The position numbers and the translations under genes are program-made. Positions 7,921-14,435 of a stretch of DNA of 15,190 nt are shown here, in pieces. Every line of letters begins with the position of its first letter. Position 1 is the first letter of the stretch. This DNA comes from Spirochaetaceae bacterium (GTDB lineage: Bacteria; Spirochaetota; Spirochaetia; Treponematales; Breznakiellaceae), in contig JAITNO010000036.1 in the NCBI GenBank assembly GCA_031290405.1, forward strand, positions 1 to 15,190. Direction: 5' to 3'. The notes beneath the pieces were generated by a model that saw nothing but the letters and a program-made list of their open reading frames with translations, ran no database searches and was not told where the DNA came from.

Positions 7921-8004
7921 GCTTTTTGCCGTACCGGCACGGCCGTCCGGCATACCGAACAAGTCATTCGCCATAGCGGATAAGCCGTCCGGCGCACTGC
8001 GCGG
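7921..8004. repeat. Four degenerate 21-bp palindromic units
   Basis: Four consecutive 21-bp blocks start at 7921, 7942, 7963 and 7984. Blocks 2 and 4 share GCCGTCCGGC. Blocks 1 and 3 align at TT, GCC, TA and CGG. Each has a small inverted repeat, e.g. ATTCGC-CATA-GCGGAT in block 3 (with one G-T pair) and CGG-CATA-CCG in block 2. Block 3 (ATTCGCC, then ..AA) resembles the first units of the 21-bp array at 12839, suggesting one repeat family. They lie just downstream of the flotillin stop. Confidence 0.55.
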
Positions 8005-8028
8005 GGCGGGCGGCCTACGAACGCAAGC

Positions 8029-9390
8029 CTATTCCACAGCCTCTCCCGCCTCCAGAGAACCCAGGAAGCCCGGCAGGTCCAGGCCCGCCTGCTTCGCAAT
8101 GTCGTGGAGGGGCGGCAGAGCCTTGACCAGACTCCGCATGAAGTTCGAGGTTGAGCTGCCCTCGCCGGTGGGACTGTCCCAGATGGTAATCTTGTCGATC
8201 TTGATGTTCTTGATGGCCTCGGTCTGCATCTTGACGATCTCTTCGAGCTTTTCGACCAGGAGCAGCGTCGCCGCGCTCTTCGCATCGCTGTTCGCCGCCG
8301 CGACGAGGGTCTGGTAGCCGCCGGCCTTCGCGTCCAGCACCTTCTTGATGCCCTCAGCCTCGGCGCTCTTCACCATGAGGATCGCGTCCGCTTCGCCCCG
8401 CGCGACAAGCCGCTGCTGCTCGGCGCTCGCCGCCGCGTTAATCTCGACCTTCCGCTTTTCGATCTCGCGCGGGACAACCTCCTCGGCCTCCAGACGCCGC
8501 TGTTCGGCAAGCGCCTTCGCCCGCTGGATCTCCGCCTCGGCCTCCTGCTGGGCAACCTGCGCGCGCTGCTCAGCCTCGGCCTGCTTCTCGGCGAGCGTCG
8601 CGTTCGATGAGGCAATCTCGGCCTTCGACGTGTTCTCGCCCTCGACCGCCCGCGCGTTGAAGTCCGCAATCTGGATGCGCTGCTCCTTGTTGAAGTTCGC
8701 AACCTGCACCTGCTGGTTCATCTTCGCCTCGGCCTCGCCGACGGCGCCCTTCTTGTCCTGCTCGGCCACGTCCACCTTCGCCTGGTTGATCGCCGTAAAC
8801 GCCGCCCGCTTCCCGATGCTGTCGATATAGCCGGACTCGTCGGTAATGTCCGTCACGTTCACGTTGATAAGGCAGAGCCCGATCTTGTCAAGCTCGATGT
8901 CGATGTTCTTGCGGATCGCGTCCAGGAAACGCTCCCTGTCCTGATTGATCTGCTCGATGGTCAGCGAGGCGACCGTGAGGCGGAGCTGCCCCAGGATGAT
9001 CTCCGTCGCCATCGACTCGATGTCCTTGTTGCCCAGCCCCAGCAGGCGCACCGCGGCGGAGTTCATGCTGTCAGTCTCGGTGGCGATCGCCACGGTAAAC
9101 GTGCTGGGCACATTGACGCGGATGTTCTGCTGCGAGAGCGCCGCCTTGAGCGGAATGTTGATCGTCATTGGCGTCAGGTCCAGATAGCGGTAATCCTGAA
9201 TCAGCGGCCAGACGAAGGCCCCCCCTCCGTGAAGGCAGCGCGCCGAACGCCCCCCGCTGATTTTGCCAAAGACGACGAGCACACGATTCGACGGGCAGCG
9301 CTTATAGCGGCTCGCGATAAACACGATGAGCACAAAGATGAAAATCGCCAGAAAGACGACCGACATCAAGGTAAAGTTAAAACTGTACAT
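8029..9390 (-). CDS. floT: Flotillin-family protein (SPFH domain)
   Basis: Membrane scaffold protein of the flotillin type, 453 residues. One N-terminal membrane segment (about 8-27, VVFLAIFIFVLIVFIAS) is followed by YKRCPSNRVLVVFGK, typical of the start of bacterial flotillins. Next come an SPFH/PHB domain to about residue 200 and a long Ala/Glu-rich coiled coil (about 200-335, with AEKQAEAEQRAQVAQQEAEAE-type sequence). The C-terminal domain ends with TIWDSPTGEG, as in YuaG/FloT. GGAGG sits 6 nt before the ATG. It lies 45 bp downstream of an NfeD-type gene on the same strand, the classic yuaF-floT arrangement, so they are probably co-transcribed. Family members organise fluid or ordered membrane patches and influence FtsH in Bacillus. 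The nearby ftsH is suggestive, but that link is not shown here. The symbol is by similarity. Confidence 0.92.
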   Translation of the reverse strand: MYSFNFTLMSVVFLAIFIFVLIVFIASRYKRCPSNRVLVVFGKISGGRSARCLHGGGAFVWPLIQDYRYLDLTPMTINIPLKAALSQQNIRVNVPSTFTVAIATETDSMNSAAVRLLGLGNKDIESMATEIILGQLRLTVASLTIEQINQDRERFLDAIRKNIDIELDKIGLCLINVNVTDITDESGYIDSIGKRAAFTAINQAKVDVAEQDKKGAVGEAEAKMNQQVQVANFNKEQRIQIADFNARAVEGENTSKAEIASSNATLAEKQAEAEQRAQVAQQEAEAEIQRAKALAEQRRLEAEEVVPREIEKRKVEINAAASAEQQRLVARGEADAILMVKSAEAEGIKKVLDAKAGGYQTLVAAANSDAKSAATLLLVEKLEEIVKMQTEAIKNIKIDKITIWDSPTGEGSSTSNFMRSLVKALPPLHDIAKQAGLDLPGFLGSLEAGEAVE

Positions 9391-9435
9391 AGGTAACCTC
9401 CACGTTACATTTGGATTTCTTATTTGACAGACGCT

Positions 9436-10038
9436 TCAAGCGCTTTTCTCCGTTCCCAGAAGGGCAACCGCCACGGTGCGCGAATCGACGACACGCGTGA
9501 TGACAACCCGCTGGAACGACGCAATCAAGGCGGCGCCGTCGCACACCGCGTCGGCCTCGCGCTTGACGCCGTTCACGCTGAAGCGCGCCCTCCCCGTCCC
9601 GCCTGAGGGAATCTCCATGTAGACCTCCGCCGTCGCCCCCACCGCGTCGGCAAGCGCGAAGACTTCGCCCGGGCTCTTCAGCTTCATGGCCAGATAGAAG
9701 AGCAGCGCGCTCAAGACCATCACCACCGCGCCCGCGGCCGTCGCAATGCCCAAGGAGGCGACAAACGGAAGCGTGTACTGGATGTAGGCCGCCAGGCCCG
9801 CCCAACCGAACATGGCGATAAAGCCCGTAATCGAGTTGAGCGAGAGGAGCTTGAACGCCGCGTCGCTCGCCGCCCCATCATGGGCGTCCGCGCCGCTTCC
9901 CGCGTCGTGACTCCCCGCGTCGGCGTCGGCGCCGAAGCCGCCGAATATGAGCAAGGCCACGCGGAGGAGGAAAAAGACCGACCCAAAGATCGCCGCAAAC
10001 CAAAACACGGGGCTCGCCCCTTCAAAAAAGTCCAGCAT
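9436..10038 (-). CDS. NfeD/YuaF-type membrane protein, flotillin partner
   Basis: A 200-residue membrane protein with hydrophobic segments at about 11-33, 72-90 and 94-116. Between the first and second is an Ala/Asp/Gly-rich linker (ADADAGSHDAGSGADAHDG). The C-terminal part (about 125-197, GEVFALADAVGATAEVYMEI to TVAVALL) is beta-rich and fits the soluble OB-fold domain of NfeD proteins. Position directly upstream of the flotillin gene supports the YuaF-like role. The ribosome site is weak: GGAG is 12 nt from the ATG, with a second GAG nearer. A TATACT element lies upstream at 10073-10068. Confidence 0.8.
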   Translation of the reverse strand: MLDFFEGASPVFWFAAIFGSVFFLLRVALLIFGGFGADADAGSHDAGSGADAHDGAASDAAFKLLSLNSITGFIAMFGWAGLAAYIQYTLPFVASLGIATAAGAVVMVLSALLFYLAMKLKSPGEVFALADAVGATAEVYMEIPSGGTGRARFSVNGVKREADAVCDGAALIASFQRVVITRVVDSRTVAVALLGTEKSA

Positions 10039-10067
10039 GGCTCAAGAGTACTCCAGGCAAGGAGTAA

Positions 10068-10075
10068 AGTATAGT
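10068..10075. promoter_or_regulatory. Overlapping divergent -10 elements between the NfeD operon and the 10178 operon
   Basis: AGTATAGT reads TATACT on the minus strand (10073-10068) and TATAGT on the plus strand (10070-10075). Each is a good -10 box in the right place for one of the two divergent operons. No convincing -35 is seen for either, so activators or extended contacts may be needed, or one of the two boxes is not used. Confidence 0.4.
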
Positions 10076-10135
10076 GGGGAGGCGCGCCCCCCCCGCTCCG
10101 CCTCGCATAAGCCCATCGGCGCCTGCCCATCAGCG

Positions 10136-10161
10136 CGGCCCTAAGGTACAGGGCCGTTTTT
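10136..10161 (+). terminator. Intrinsic terminator-like hairpin in the leader of the 10178 gene (possible attenuator)
   Basis: CGGCCCT (10136-10142) pairs perfectly with AGGGCCG (10150-10156) around a 7-nt loop and is followed by TTTTT (10157-10161). It ends only 16 nt before the ATG at 10178. No plus-strand gene lies upstream that needs terminating, so it may attenuate the downstream operon. Confidence 0.6.
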
Positions 10162-10177
10162 GCCGACCATTGAAGGT

Positions 10178-11197
10178 ATGAGAAAGTTTGCATCCTTGTG
10201 CGCCCTTGCAGCCGTCTTCGCCGGCCCACTCGCGTTTCCCGCCGCCGCGCAAGACGCGCCGTCCGTTTCGCTCTCCCTGAGGTATTACGATAAAAAAATC
10301 TATTACCTCCAGGACGAAAGCCCCATCCGCGTTCAGATCGCCGTCTCCAACAATTCGGCCAAGCTCTATCATTTTAGGCTGGCCGACGAACGCGCCTTTT
10401 CCATCGACGTCGACGTAAAGACGCTCGCCAACCGCGCCGTCGAGCCCTCCGAAGTCGTCAAGCGCAAGCGGGCGTCGGCCGGGAGGGTCTTCTTCCGCGA
10501 CATTGCCATCGAGGCAGGCGAATCCTTTTCGTTCGTCGAAAACCTGCGCGACTATGCAAACATCAGCGCGGCAGGCGATTACATCGTTCAGCTCCGCCTC
10601 CACCCCGAGCTCTTGGACGGCTCAGGCTTAGGCAGGCAGAACACCCTGGCAGGCGGCGCAGAGGCGCAGGGAAGCGGGGCCTCCATCCTCCTTTCCAACA
10701 GACTCCCCCTCCACATCAAAGCCACGCCGCTTATCGGCGACGACGGCCTCCCCCTGGCCCTCGACGTGGAGACCAACGCCGTCATCGTTCGCGAAAAGCT
10801 CCCCCCCGACCAGGTGATAGATTGGACGCTTGGCGCGCGGCAGAAAACGCAGTGGGAAAAGTTCTTCCTTTACCTTGATGTGGAAAAGATGATCGTCCGC
10901 GACGGCGCGCGGCAGCGGCAATGGCGGGGAGAGTCCGAAGAGGGCAGGCAGAGGATGCTCGCCGATTATCGCGGCGAACTCCAAAAGTCCACCATTGACG
11001 GCGACGTCTCGTCCATCCCACTGGATTGGACAACCGAGCGGACAAGCTACAACCGCAACGAAGGAACCGTCGTCGTCCTTGAACGCTTCAAAACAGGCAA
11101 TTACATCGAGCGCAAACGCTTCACCTACTACCTTGAAAAAGAGGACGGCTACTGGCGCATCGTCGATTACGTCGTCGTCAACCTGGGAACGGAGTAG
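10178..11197 (+). CDS. Secreted protein of unknown function upstream of a DUF58 gene
   Basis: 339 residues from ATG 10178. A clear Sec signal peptide (MRKFASLCALAAVFAG, then PAAAQDAP) predicts cleavage after AAA near residue 24 and no lipobox, so it is probably periplasmic. Residues about 28-175 are beta-rich, with SPIRVQIAVSNNSAKLYHF and IEAGESFSFVENL. This resembles Ig-like or BsuPI-like domains, by eye only. The C-terminal 90 residues (ADYRGELQKSTIDGD to GYWRIVDYVVVNLG) look like a small alpha-beta NTF2-like fold. GAAGG lies only 1 nt from the ATG. A longer version from TTG 10160 would start inside the terminator T run and spoil the signal peptide. The stop overlaps the ribosome site of the next gene (GGAGTAG), so the two are translationally linked. 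I do not recognise a named family. Confidence 0.85.
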   Translation: MRKFASLCALAAVFAGPLAFPAAAQDAPSVSLSLRYYDKKIYYLQDESPIRVQIAVSNNSAKLYHFRLADERAFSIDVDVKTLANRAVEPSEVVKRKRASAGRVFFRDIAIEAGESFSFVENLRDYANISAAGDYIVQLRLHPELLDGSGLGRQNTLAGGAEAQGSGASILLSNRLPLHIKATPLIGDDGLPLALDVETNAVIVREKLPPDQVIDWTLGARQKTQWEKFFLYLDVEKMIVRDGARQRQWRGESEEGRQRMLADYRGELQKSTIDGDVSSIPLDWTTERTSYNRNEGTVVVLERFKTGNYIERKRFTYYLEKEDGYWRIVDYVVVNLGTE

Positions 11198-11203
11198 CGG
11201 GGC

Positions 11204-12085
11204 GTGGAGCGCAACGAACTCTTACGCCGCATAAACACCTTCCCCCTCATCGCCGACGAACTGGCCCGCGACCTCCTCGCCGGCGACTTCCGTTCAGTCT
11301 TTCGCGGCGAAGGGATCGAGTTCGACGAAGTGCGCCTCTACGAACAAGGCGACGACGTACGCTCCATCGACCGCAACGTCAGCGCCCGTTACGGCAAACC
11401 CTATGTAAAACTCTACCGTGAAGAACGCGAGCTCACCGTCTTCGTCGCCCTCGACTGTTCAGCCTCGATGTTTGCCGGCAATCACAGCGCGACCGCCCCC
11501 AGCCGCTTCGACCAAGCCGTCCTCGTATCGGCCCTCATCGGCTTTTCAGCCGAACGCTCCGGCCAGCGCTTCGGGGCCATCTTCTTTGACAAGGAACCCC
11601 GCGCCGTATTCAAGCCCCGCAAAAGCCGCGCCCACGTCATGGCCTTCATCTCCGCCGCGCTCCAGGCCCACCCCAAAGAGCGCGGCACAAACGTAAACCT
11701 CGCCATCGCCGGCGCAGGGCGCCTCCTTAAGCGGCGCAGCCTCATCATACTCATCTCCGACTTTTTAAGCGTCGGCTGGGAAGCTGAACTCAGGGGCCTC
11801 TCCGAAAAGCACGACTGCATCGCCTGCCGCGTCGTCAACCCACTGGACGCCAGCTTCCCCAACGTCGGACTCGTTACCATCGAAGACCCCGAAACCGGGC
11901 AGCGCGTCACCGTCGACCCCGGATCCCGCGCCTTTCGCGCAGCCTGGTCGGAAGGAGCCGCCGCGCGCGCCGCCGCCTGGCAAAGCGCCTGCCGCCATGC
12001 CGGCGCCGCCGCGCTCAGCCTCTCCACCGCCGAAGACGCCGTAAGCGCCGTCAAAACCTTCTTCAACGCCCGCAAGCGCCGCTAA
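11204..12085 (+). CDS. DUF58 protein with von Willebrand A-like metal site
   Basis: 293 residues from a GTG start at 11204, 6 bp after the previous stop. GGAG (11191-11194) overlaps that stop and is 9 nt away. The family signature is present: FRGEGIEFDEVRLYEQGDDVRSIDRNVSARYGKPYVKLYREERELTVF, in pieces along residues 34-80. The vWA-like part has MIDAS residues D84-C85-S86-A87-S88, T162 (RGTNVN) and D186 (ISDFLS). DUF58 proteins usually work with a MoxR-type AAA ATPase and vWA membrane proteins in envelope-related complexes. No such partner is in the window; instead it is paired with a secreted protein. No membrane segment is obvious, so it is probably cytosolic or peripheral. Confidence 0.92.
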   Translation: MERNELLRRINTFPLIADELARDLLAGDFRSVFRGEGIEFDEVRLYEQGDDVRSIDRNVSARYGKPYVKLYREERELTVFVALDCSASMFAGNHSATAPSRFDQAVLVSALIGFSAERSGQRFGAIFFDKEPRAVFKPRKSRAHVMAFISAALQAHPKERGTNVNLAIAGAGRLLKRRSLIILISDFLSVGWEAELRGLSEKHDCIACRVVNPLDASFPNVGLVTIEDPETGQRVTVDPGSRAFRAAWSEGAAARAAAWQSACRHAGAAALSLSTAEDAVSAVKTFFNARKRR

Positions 12086-12097
12086 AAGACAGCCGGC

Positions 12098-12745
12098 ATG
12101 ACAAGAATCGCCATCCTCTACGAAGACCAACGCTGCCTCGTCCTCAACAAACCCGCGGGACTGCCCGTACAAGGCGGCGAGCGCGTCAAAACCAGCCTCG
12201 ACGCCCTCCTCGCCAGAGAGTACGACCCACCGCCCCGCCTCGTCCACCGCTTGGACAAAGACAGCTCCGGCGTCATACTCGTCGCCAAAACCCCCCTCGA
12301 CGCCGCCCACTACTCCAAAATCATCGCCGGAGGCCGCGCCGTCAAAGAGTACCTCGCCGTCGTCGCCTGCGACGTCGACCCCCACGCCCCCCGCGCCGGC
12401 GTCATCAAAACAACGCTCTCCGTCAAAGGCCGGGACAAATACGCCGAAACCGGCTGGCGCATACTCCGCCAGACCCACGCTCCCGAAGGCGCCTGGACAA
12501 CCCTCCGCCTCCGCCTCCACACCGGACGCACGCACCAGATACGCCGCAGCCTTGCCCAAGAAGGCCGCCCCATCCTCGGCGACGACAAATACGGCGACTT
12601 CGCGCTCAACAGAAGGCTCCGCAAAGAGCGCGGCCTCAAAAACCTCCTCCTCCATTCCGCCCGCCTGGCCATCCCCCAGAGCGACGGCCCCCCCATCGAC
12701 GTCAGCGCTCCCCCGCCGCCCTACTTCGACGAATACCTCCGCTAG
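12098..12745 (+). CDS. RluA-family RNA pseudouridine synthase
   Basis: 215 residues, the size of a single catalytic domain without an S4 RNA-binding domain. It converts uridine to pseudouridine in rRNA or tRNA. Key motifs: VLNKPAGLPVQGG near residue 16, the catalytic HRLDKDSSGVILVAKT with D53, KEYLAVV, and RLHTGRTHQIRRSLAQEGRPILGDDKYG. It follows the DUF58 gene by 12 bp with no clear ribosome site, so expression may depend on coupling to that gene. The exact target base (RluA, RluC, RluD or TruC type) cannot be told from the sequence. Confidence 0.93.
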   Translation: MTRIAILYEDQRCLVLNKPAGLPVQGGERVKTSLDALLAREYDPPPRLVHRLDKDSSGVILVAKTPLDAAHYSKIIAGGRAVKEYLAVVACDVDPHAPRAGVIKTTLSVKGRDKYAETGWRILRQTHAPEGAWTTLRLRLHTGRTHQIRRSLAQEGRPILGDDKYGDFALNRRLRKERGLKNLLLHSARLAIPQSDGPPIDVSAPPPPYFDEYLR

Positions 12746-12838
12746 GGGAAGGGCCCCCAGACCCACCCGCAGCCCAGCCCCCATCACCGGAGGAACGCCG
12801 ACACCCGACGCAAAGCGCGAAGACTTGACGTAAAAACG

Positions 12839-13153
12839 TTCGCCGCGACAAACAAACCATTCGCCGCGACAAACAAAACATTCGCCGCGACAAACAAAAC
12901 GTTCGTCGTGACGAACAAACCATTCGTCGCGACAAACAAAACGTTCGTCGTGACGAACAAACCATTCGTCGCGACAAACAAAACGTTCGTCGCGACAAAC
13001 AAAACGTTCGTCGTGACGAACAAAACGTTCGTCGTGACGAACAAAACGTTCGTCGCGACAAACAAAACGTTCGTCGCGACGAATAAAACGTTCGTCGCGA
13101 CGAATAAAACGTTCGTCGCGACAAACAAAACGTTCGTCGCGACGAATAAAATG
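12839..13153. repeat. 21-bp minisatellite: 15 units built on the palindrome TTCGTCGCGACGAA
   Basis: Fifteen consecutive units of exactly 21 bp start at 12839, 12860 and so on to 13133. The core is TTCGTCGCGACGAA (a perfect 14-bp palindrome, complete in units 12, 13 and 15), followed by a 7-bp linker of the type CAAAACG or TAAAACG. Variants: units 1-3 carry TTCGCC; units 4, 6, 9 and 10 carry GTGACGAA; many carry GACAAA. The tail is CCA in units 1, 4 and 6. Because 21 is a multiple of 3 and the unit has no stop in several frames, it reads as 7-residue repeats (TNKTFVA on plus, LFVATNV on minus), but no start signal supports a protein. Adjacent units are identical too often for spacers, so it is not CRISPR. 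Confidence 0.93.
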
Positions 13154-13237
13154 CGCTCGGCAGAGGGAAAAACGCCCTTTGTAGCTTGAAACGCGGTTGT
13201 TACGGCCTTAAACCGCCTTCGCAGCCGCAAAAGATTT
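13154..13237. repeat. Decayed continuation of the 21-bp repeats
   Basis: Four further 21-bp blocks in phase with the array (13154, 13175, 13196, 13217) no longer match at base level. On the minus strand they still read as related heptads (VFPSAER, AFQATKG, RFKAVTT after ILFVATN). A hairpin with arms GCGGTT/AACCGC spans 13193-13216. I read this as old units at the edge of the array. Confidence 0.4.
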
Positions 13238-13508
13238 TTACGATTGGAGCTGATTATGGACTGGGAACCCCGCGCCAGAGGCCGCGCCGGACCCCGCTCC
13301 GGAGGCAGCCCCGCAAAGACCCCCACGAGGGAGCCTGAGCCGCCCGCGACAGAGGCCGCGCCGGAGGCCAATGCGCGGGAAAGAATGAGCGATGAAGAGA
13401 GAACAGGGAGCGCTGCGAAAAGCTTTACCGCGAACGACAAACATATTTCGCGGCAGCCGCATCTTCCTTTGCTCTTTGCCCATGGCTCTTTGCTCTTTGC
13501 AAGCCCTC
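13238..13508. other. Gene-free region upstream of the outer-membrane protein gene
   Basis: An open frame crosses this stretch and joins the downstream gene, but it looks non-coding: Pro/Arg/Glu-rich low complexity with no recognisable domain. A weak GGAGC lies before an ATG at 13256. Near the end there are two copies of CTTTGCTCTTTGC (13467-13479 and 13488-13500), exactly 21 bp apart, ahead of the likely promoter. Confidence 0.5.
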
Positions 13509-13539
13509 TTGACAAAAAACGCGATTTTGTCAAAAATAG
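13509..13539 (+). promoter_or_regulatory. Inverted repeat overlapping the probable promoter of the outer-membrane protein gene
   Basis: TTGACAAAA (13509-13517) and TTTTGTCAA (13525-13533) are perfect inverted arms around AACGCGA. The left arm contains a perfect -35 TTGACA. With a 17-bp spacer the -10 would be AAAAAT (13532-13537), which overlaps the end of the right arm. This layout fits an operator that blocks the promoter. A simple hairpin at the 5' end is the alternative. Confidence 0.55.
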
Positions 13540-13588
13540 CCAATCGGTCACGAACACCGCGACCGAAACATCTTATAAGGAGATATTT

Positions 13589-14359
13589 ATGATGATGATG
13601 AAAAAAGCAATGCTTTTAACGGCCGTAATGGCCACAGCGGGTCAAGCGATGTACGCGCTTGACATTAGTTTCGGCGGCGGCTTCCTCGCCGGCGCCACAG
13701 CCAACAAGATGCAGACGGAGGAGAAGAGTTTCAGCGGTTCTCTGTACAACCCCACGAATCCCAGTAGTCCTACATCTGTTAGCGGCGACATGAGCCTCGG
13801 ATACACCGTCAACGACACCGACGTCGGGTTCTTCGTGTTCGCCGATTGCACCTACGCGGAACTTTCCTTTGGATACCTTGAGCAAAACGGCACAGTTTCC
13901 AATACAAAACTAAAGACTACCGATCCTACTGCAGATCAGGGGCTTGCAATGTTACAAGTAACGCCTATCAAAAACGTGCCATACAAATCGACGCTCCTCC
14001 TCATCGACGCCATAGGAAAATATCCCGTAGCGTTCGGCGACAAGGTAAGCCTCTTCCCCGCCCTTGGCCTGTCGGCCCGCTTCGCCGTCGCCGGCAACGA
14101 TTACAGCGACTACAAACACGACGCAAACTGGGGCATCGGCCTCAAACTAGGCGGCGGCATGGACCTCAACGTAAGCGAGAAAGTCTACATCCGCGGCCAA
14201 TTCCTCTGCTACTTTGAGCTCGGCGCCGACAAAGACATAAAGATTGACGAAATGGCTCCCATATTGGGAATGCTCGGCACCGACACCACATTCAAAGTAA
14301 AAAGCGAAGGCTACTACATCCAGCCCCAAGTCAAACTGGCCGTCGGCTACAAACTCTAG
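13589..14359 (+). CDS. Outer-membrane beta-barrel-like protein
   Basis: 256 residues from ATG 13589. The start is set by AAGGAG at 13577-13582, 6 nt upstream, and by the Sec leader that follows it (MMMMKKAMLLTAVMATAGQAMYA, cleavage near residue 20-23). Four ATG codons in a row open the gene. The mature part begins LDISFGGGFLAGA and is made of alternating polar/hydrophobic stretches (VGFFVFADCTYAELSFGYLE, WGIGLKLGGGMDLNVSEKVYIRGQF). It ends YYIQPQVKLAVGYKL, as expected for a small barrel. Internal Ser/Thr/Pro/Asn-rich stretches (NPTNPSSPTS) look like loops. The frame extends upstream to 13244, but the added 115 residues would bury the signal peptide. Family is inferred from pattern; no named homologue is recognised. 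Confidence 0.85.
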   Translation: MMMMKKAMLLTAVMATAGQAMYALDISFGGGFLAGATANKMQTEEKSFSGSLYNPTNPSSPTSVSGDMSLGYTVNDTDVGFFVFADCTYAELSFGYLEQNGTVSNTKLKTTDPTADQGLAMLQVTPIKNVPYKSTLLLIDAIGKYPVAFGDKVSLFPALGLSARFAVAGNDYSDYKHDANWGIGLKLGGGMDLNVSEKVYIRGQFLCYFELGADKDIKIDEMAPILGMLGTDTTFKVKSEGYYIQPQVKLAVGYKL

Positions 14360-14375
14360 CCGCCCCCCACTCAGC

Positions 14376-14407
14376 AAAAACCCGCCGCCCCCACCGGCGG
14401 GTTTTTT
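14376..14407. terminator. Bidirectional intrinsic terminator between convergent genes
   Basis: CCCGCCG (14381-14387) pairs with CGGCGGG (14395-14401) over a 7-nt loop, flanked by AAAAA on the left and TTTTTT on the right. It therefore works in both directions: for the outer-membrane protein gene (stop 14359) and for the minus-strand cassette ending at 14436. Confidence 0.92.
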
Positions 14408-14435
14408 ACGCGCGGGCGGGGGGGGGCAAACACGA

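Noticed and set aside
11765..12787. A 340-codon minus-strand frame across the DUF58 and rluA genes
   Set aside because: Antisense shadow spanning two well-supported plus-strand genes; Gly/Ala/Val/Asp-rich.
12839..13153. CRISPR array
   Set aside because: Head-to-tail 21-bp units with no spacers.
12908..13189. A plus-strand frame of TNKTFVA heptads
   Set aside because: It starts at a GTG inside a repeat unit with no ribosome site; 21-bp units without stops stay open automatically.
12784..13557. A minus-strand frame of 257 codons with LFVATNV heptads
   Set aside because: The heptads are just the 21-bp DNA repeat read in frame. No ribosome site precedes its GTG, which also lies across the regulatory region of the outer-membrane protein gene.
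13244..13588. N-terminal extension of the outer-membrane protein to 371 residues
   Set aside because: AAGGAG and a complete signal peptide start at 13589; the extension is low-complexity and would bury that leader.
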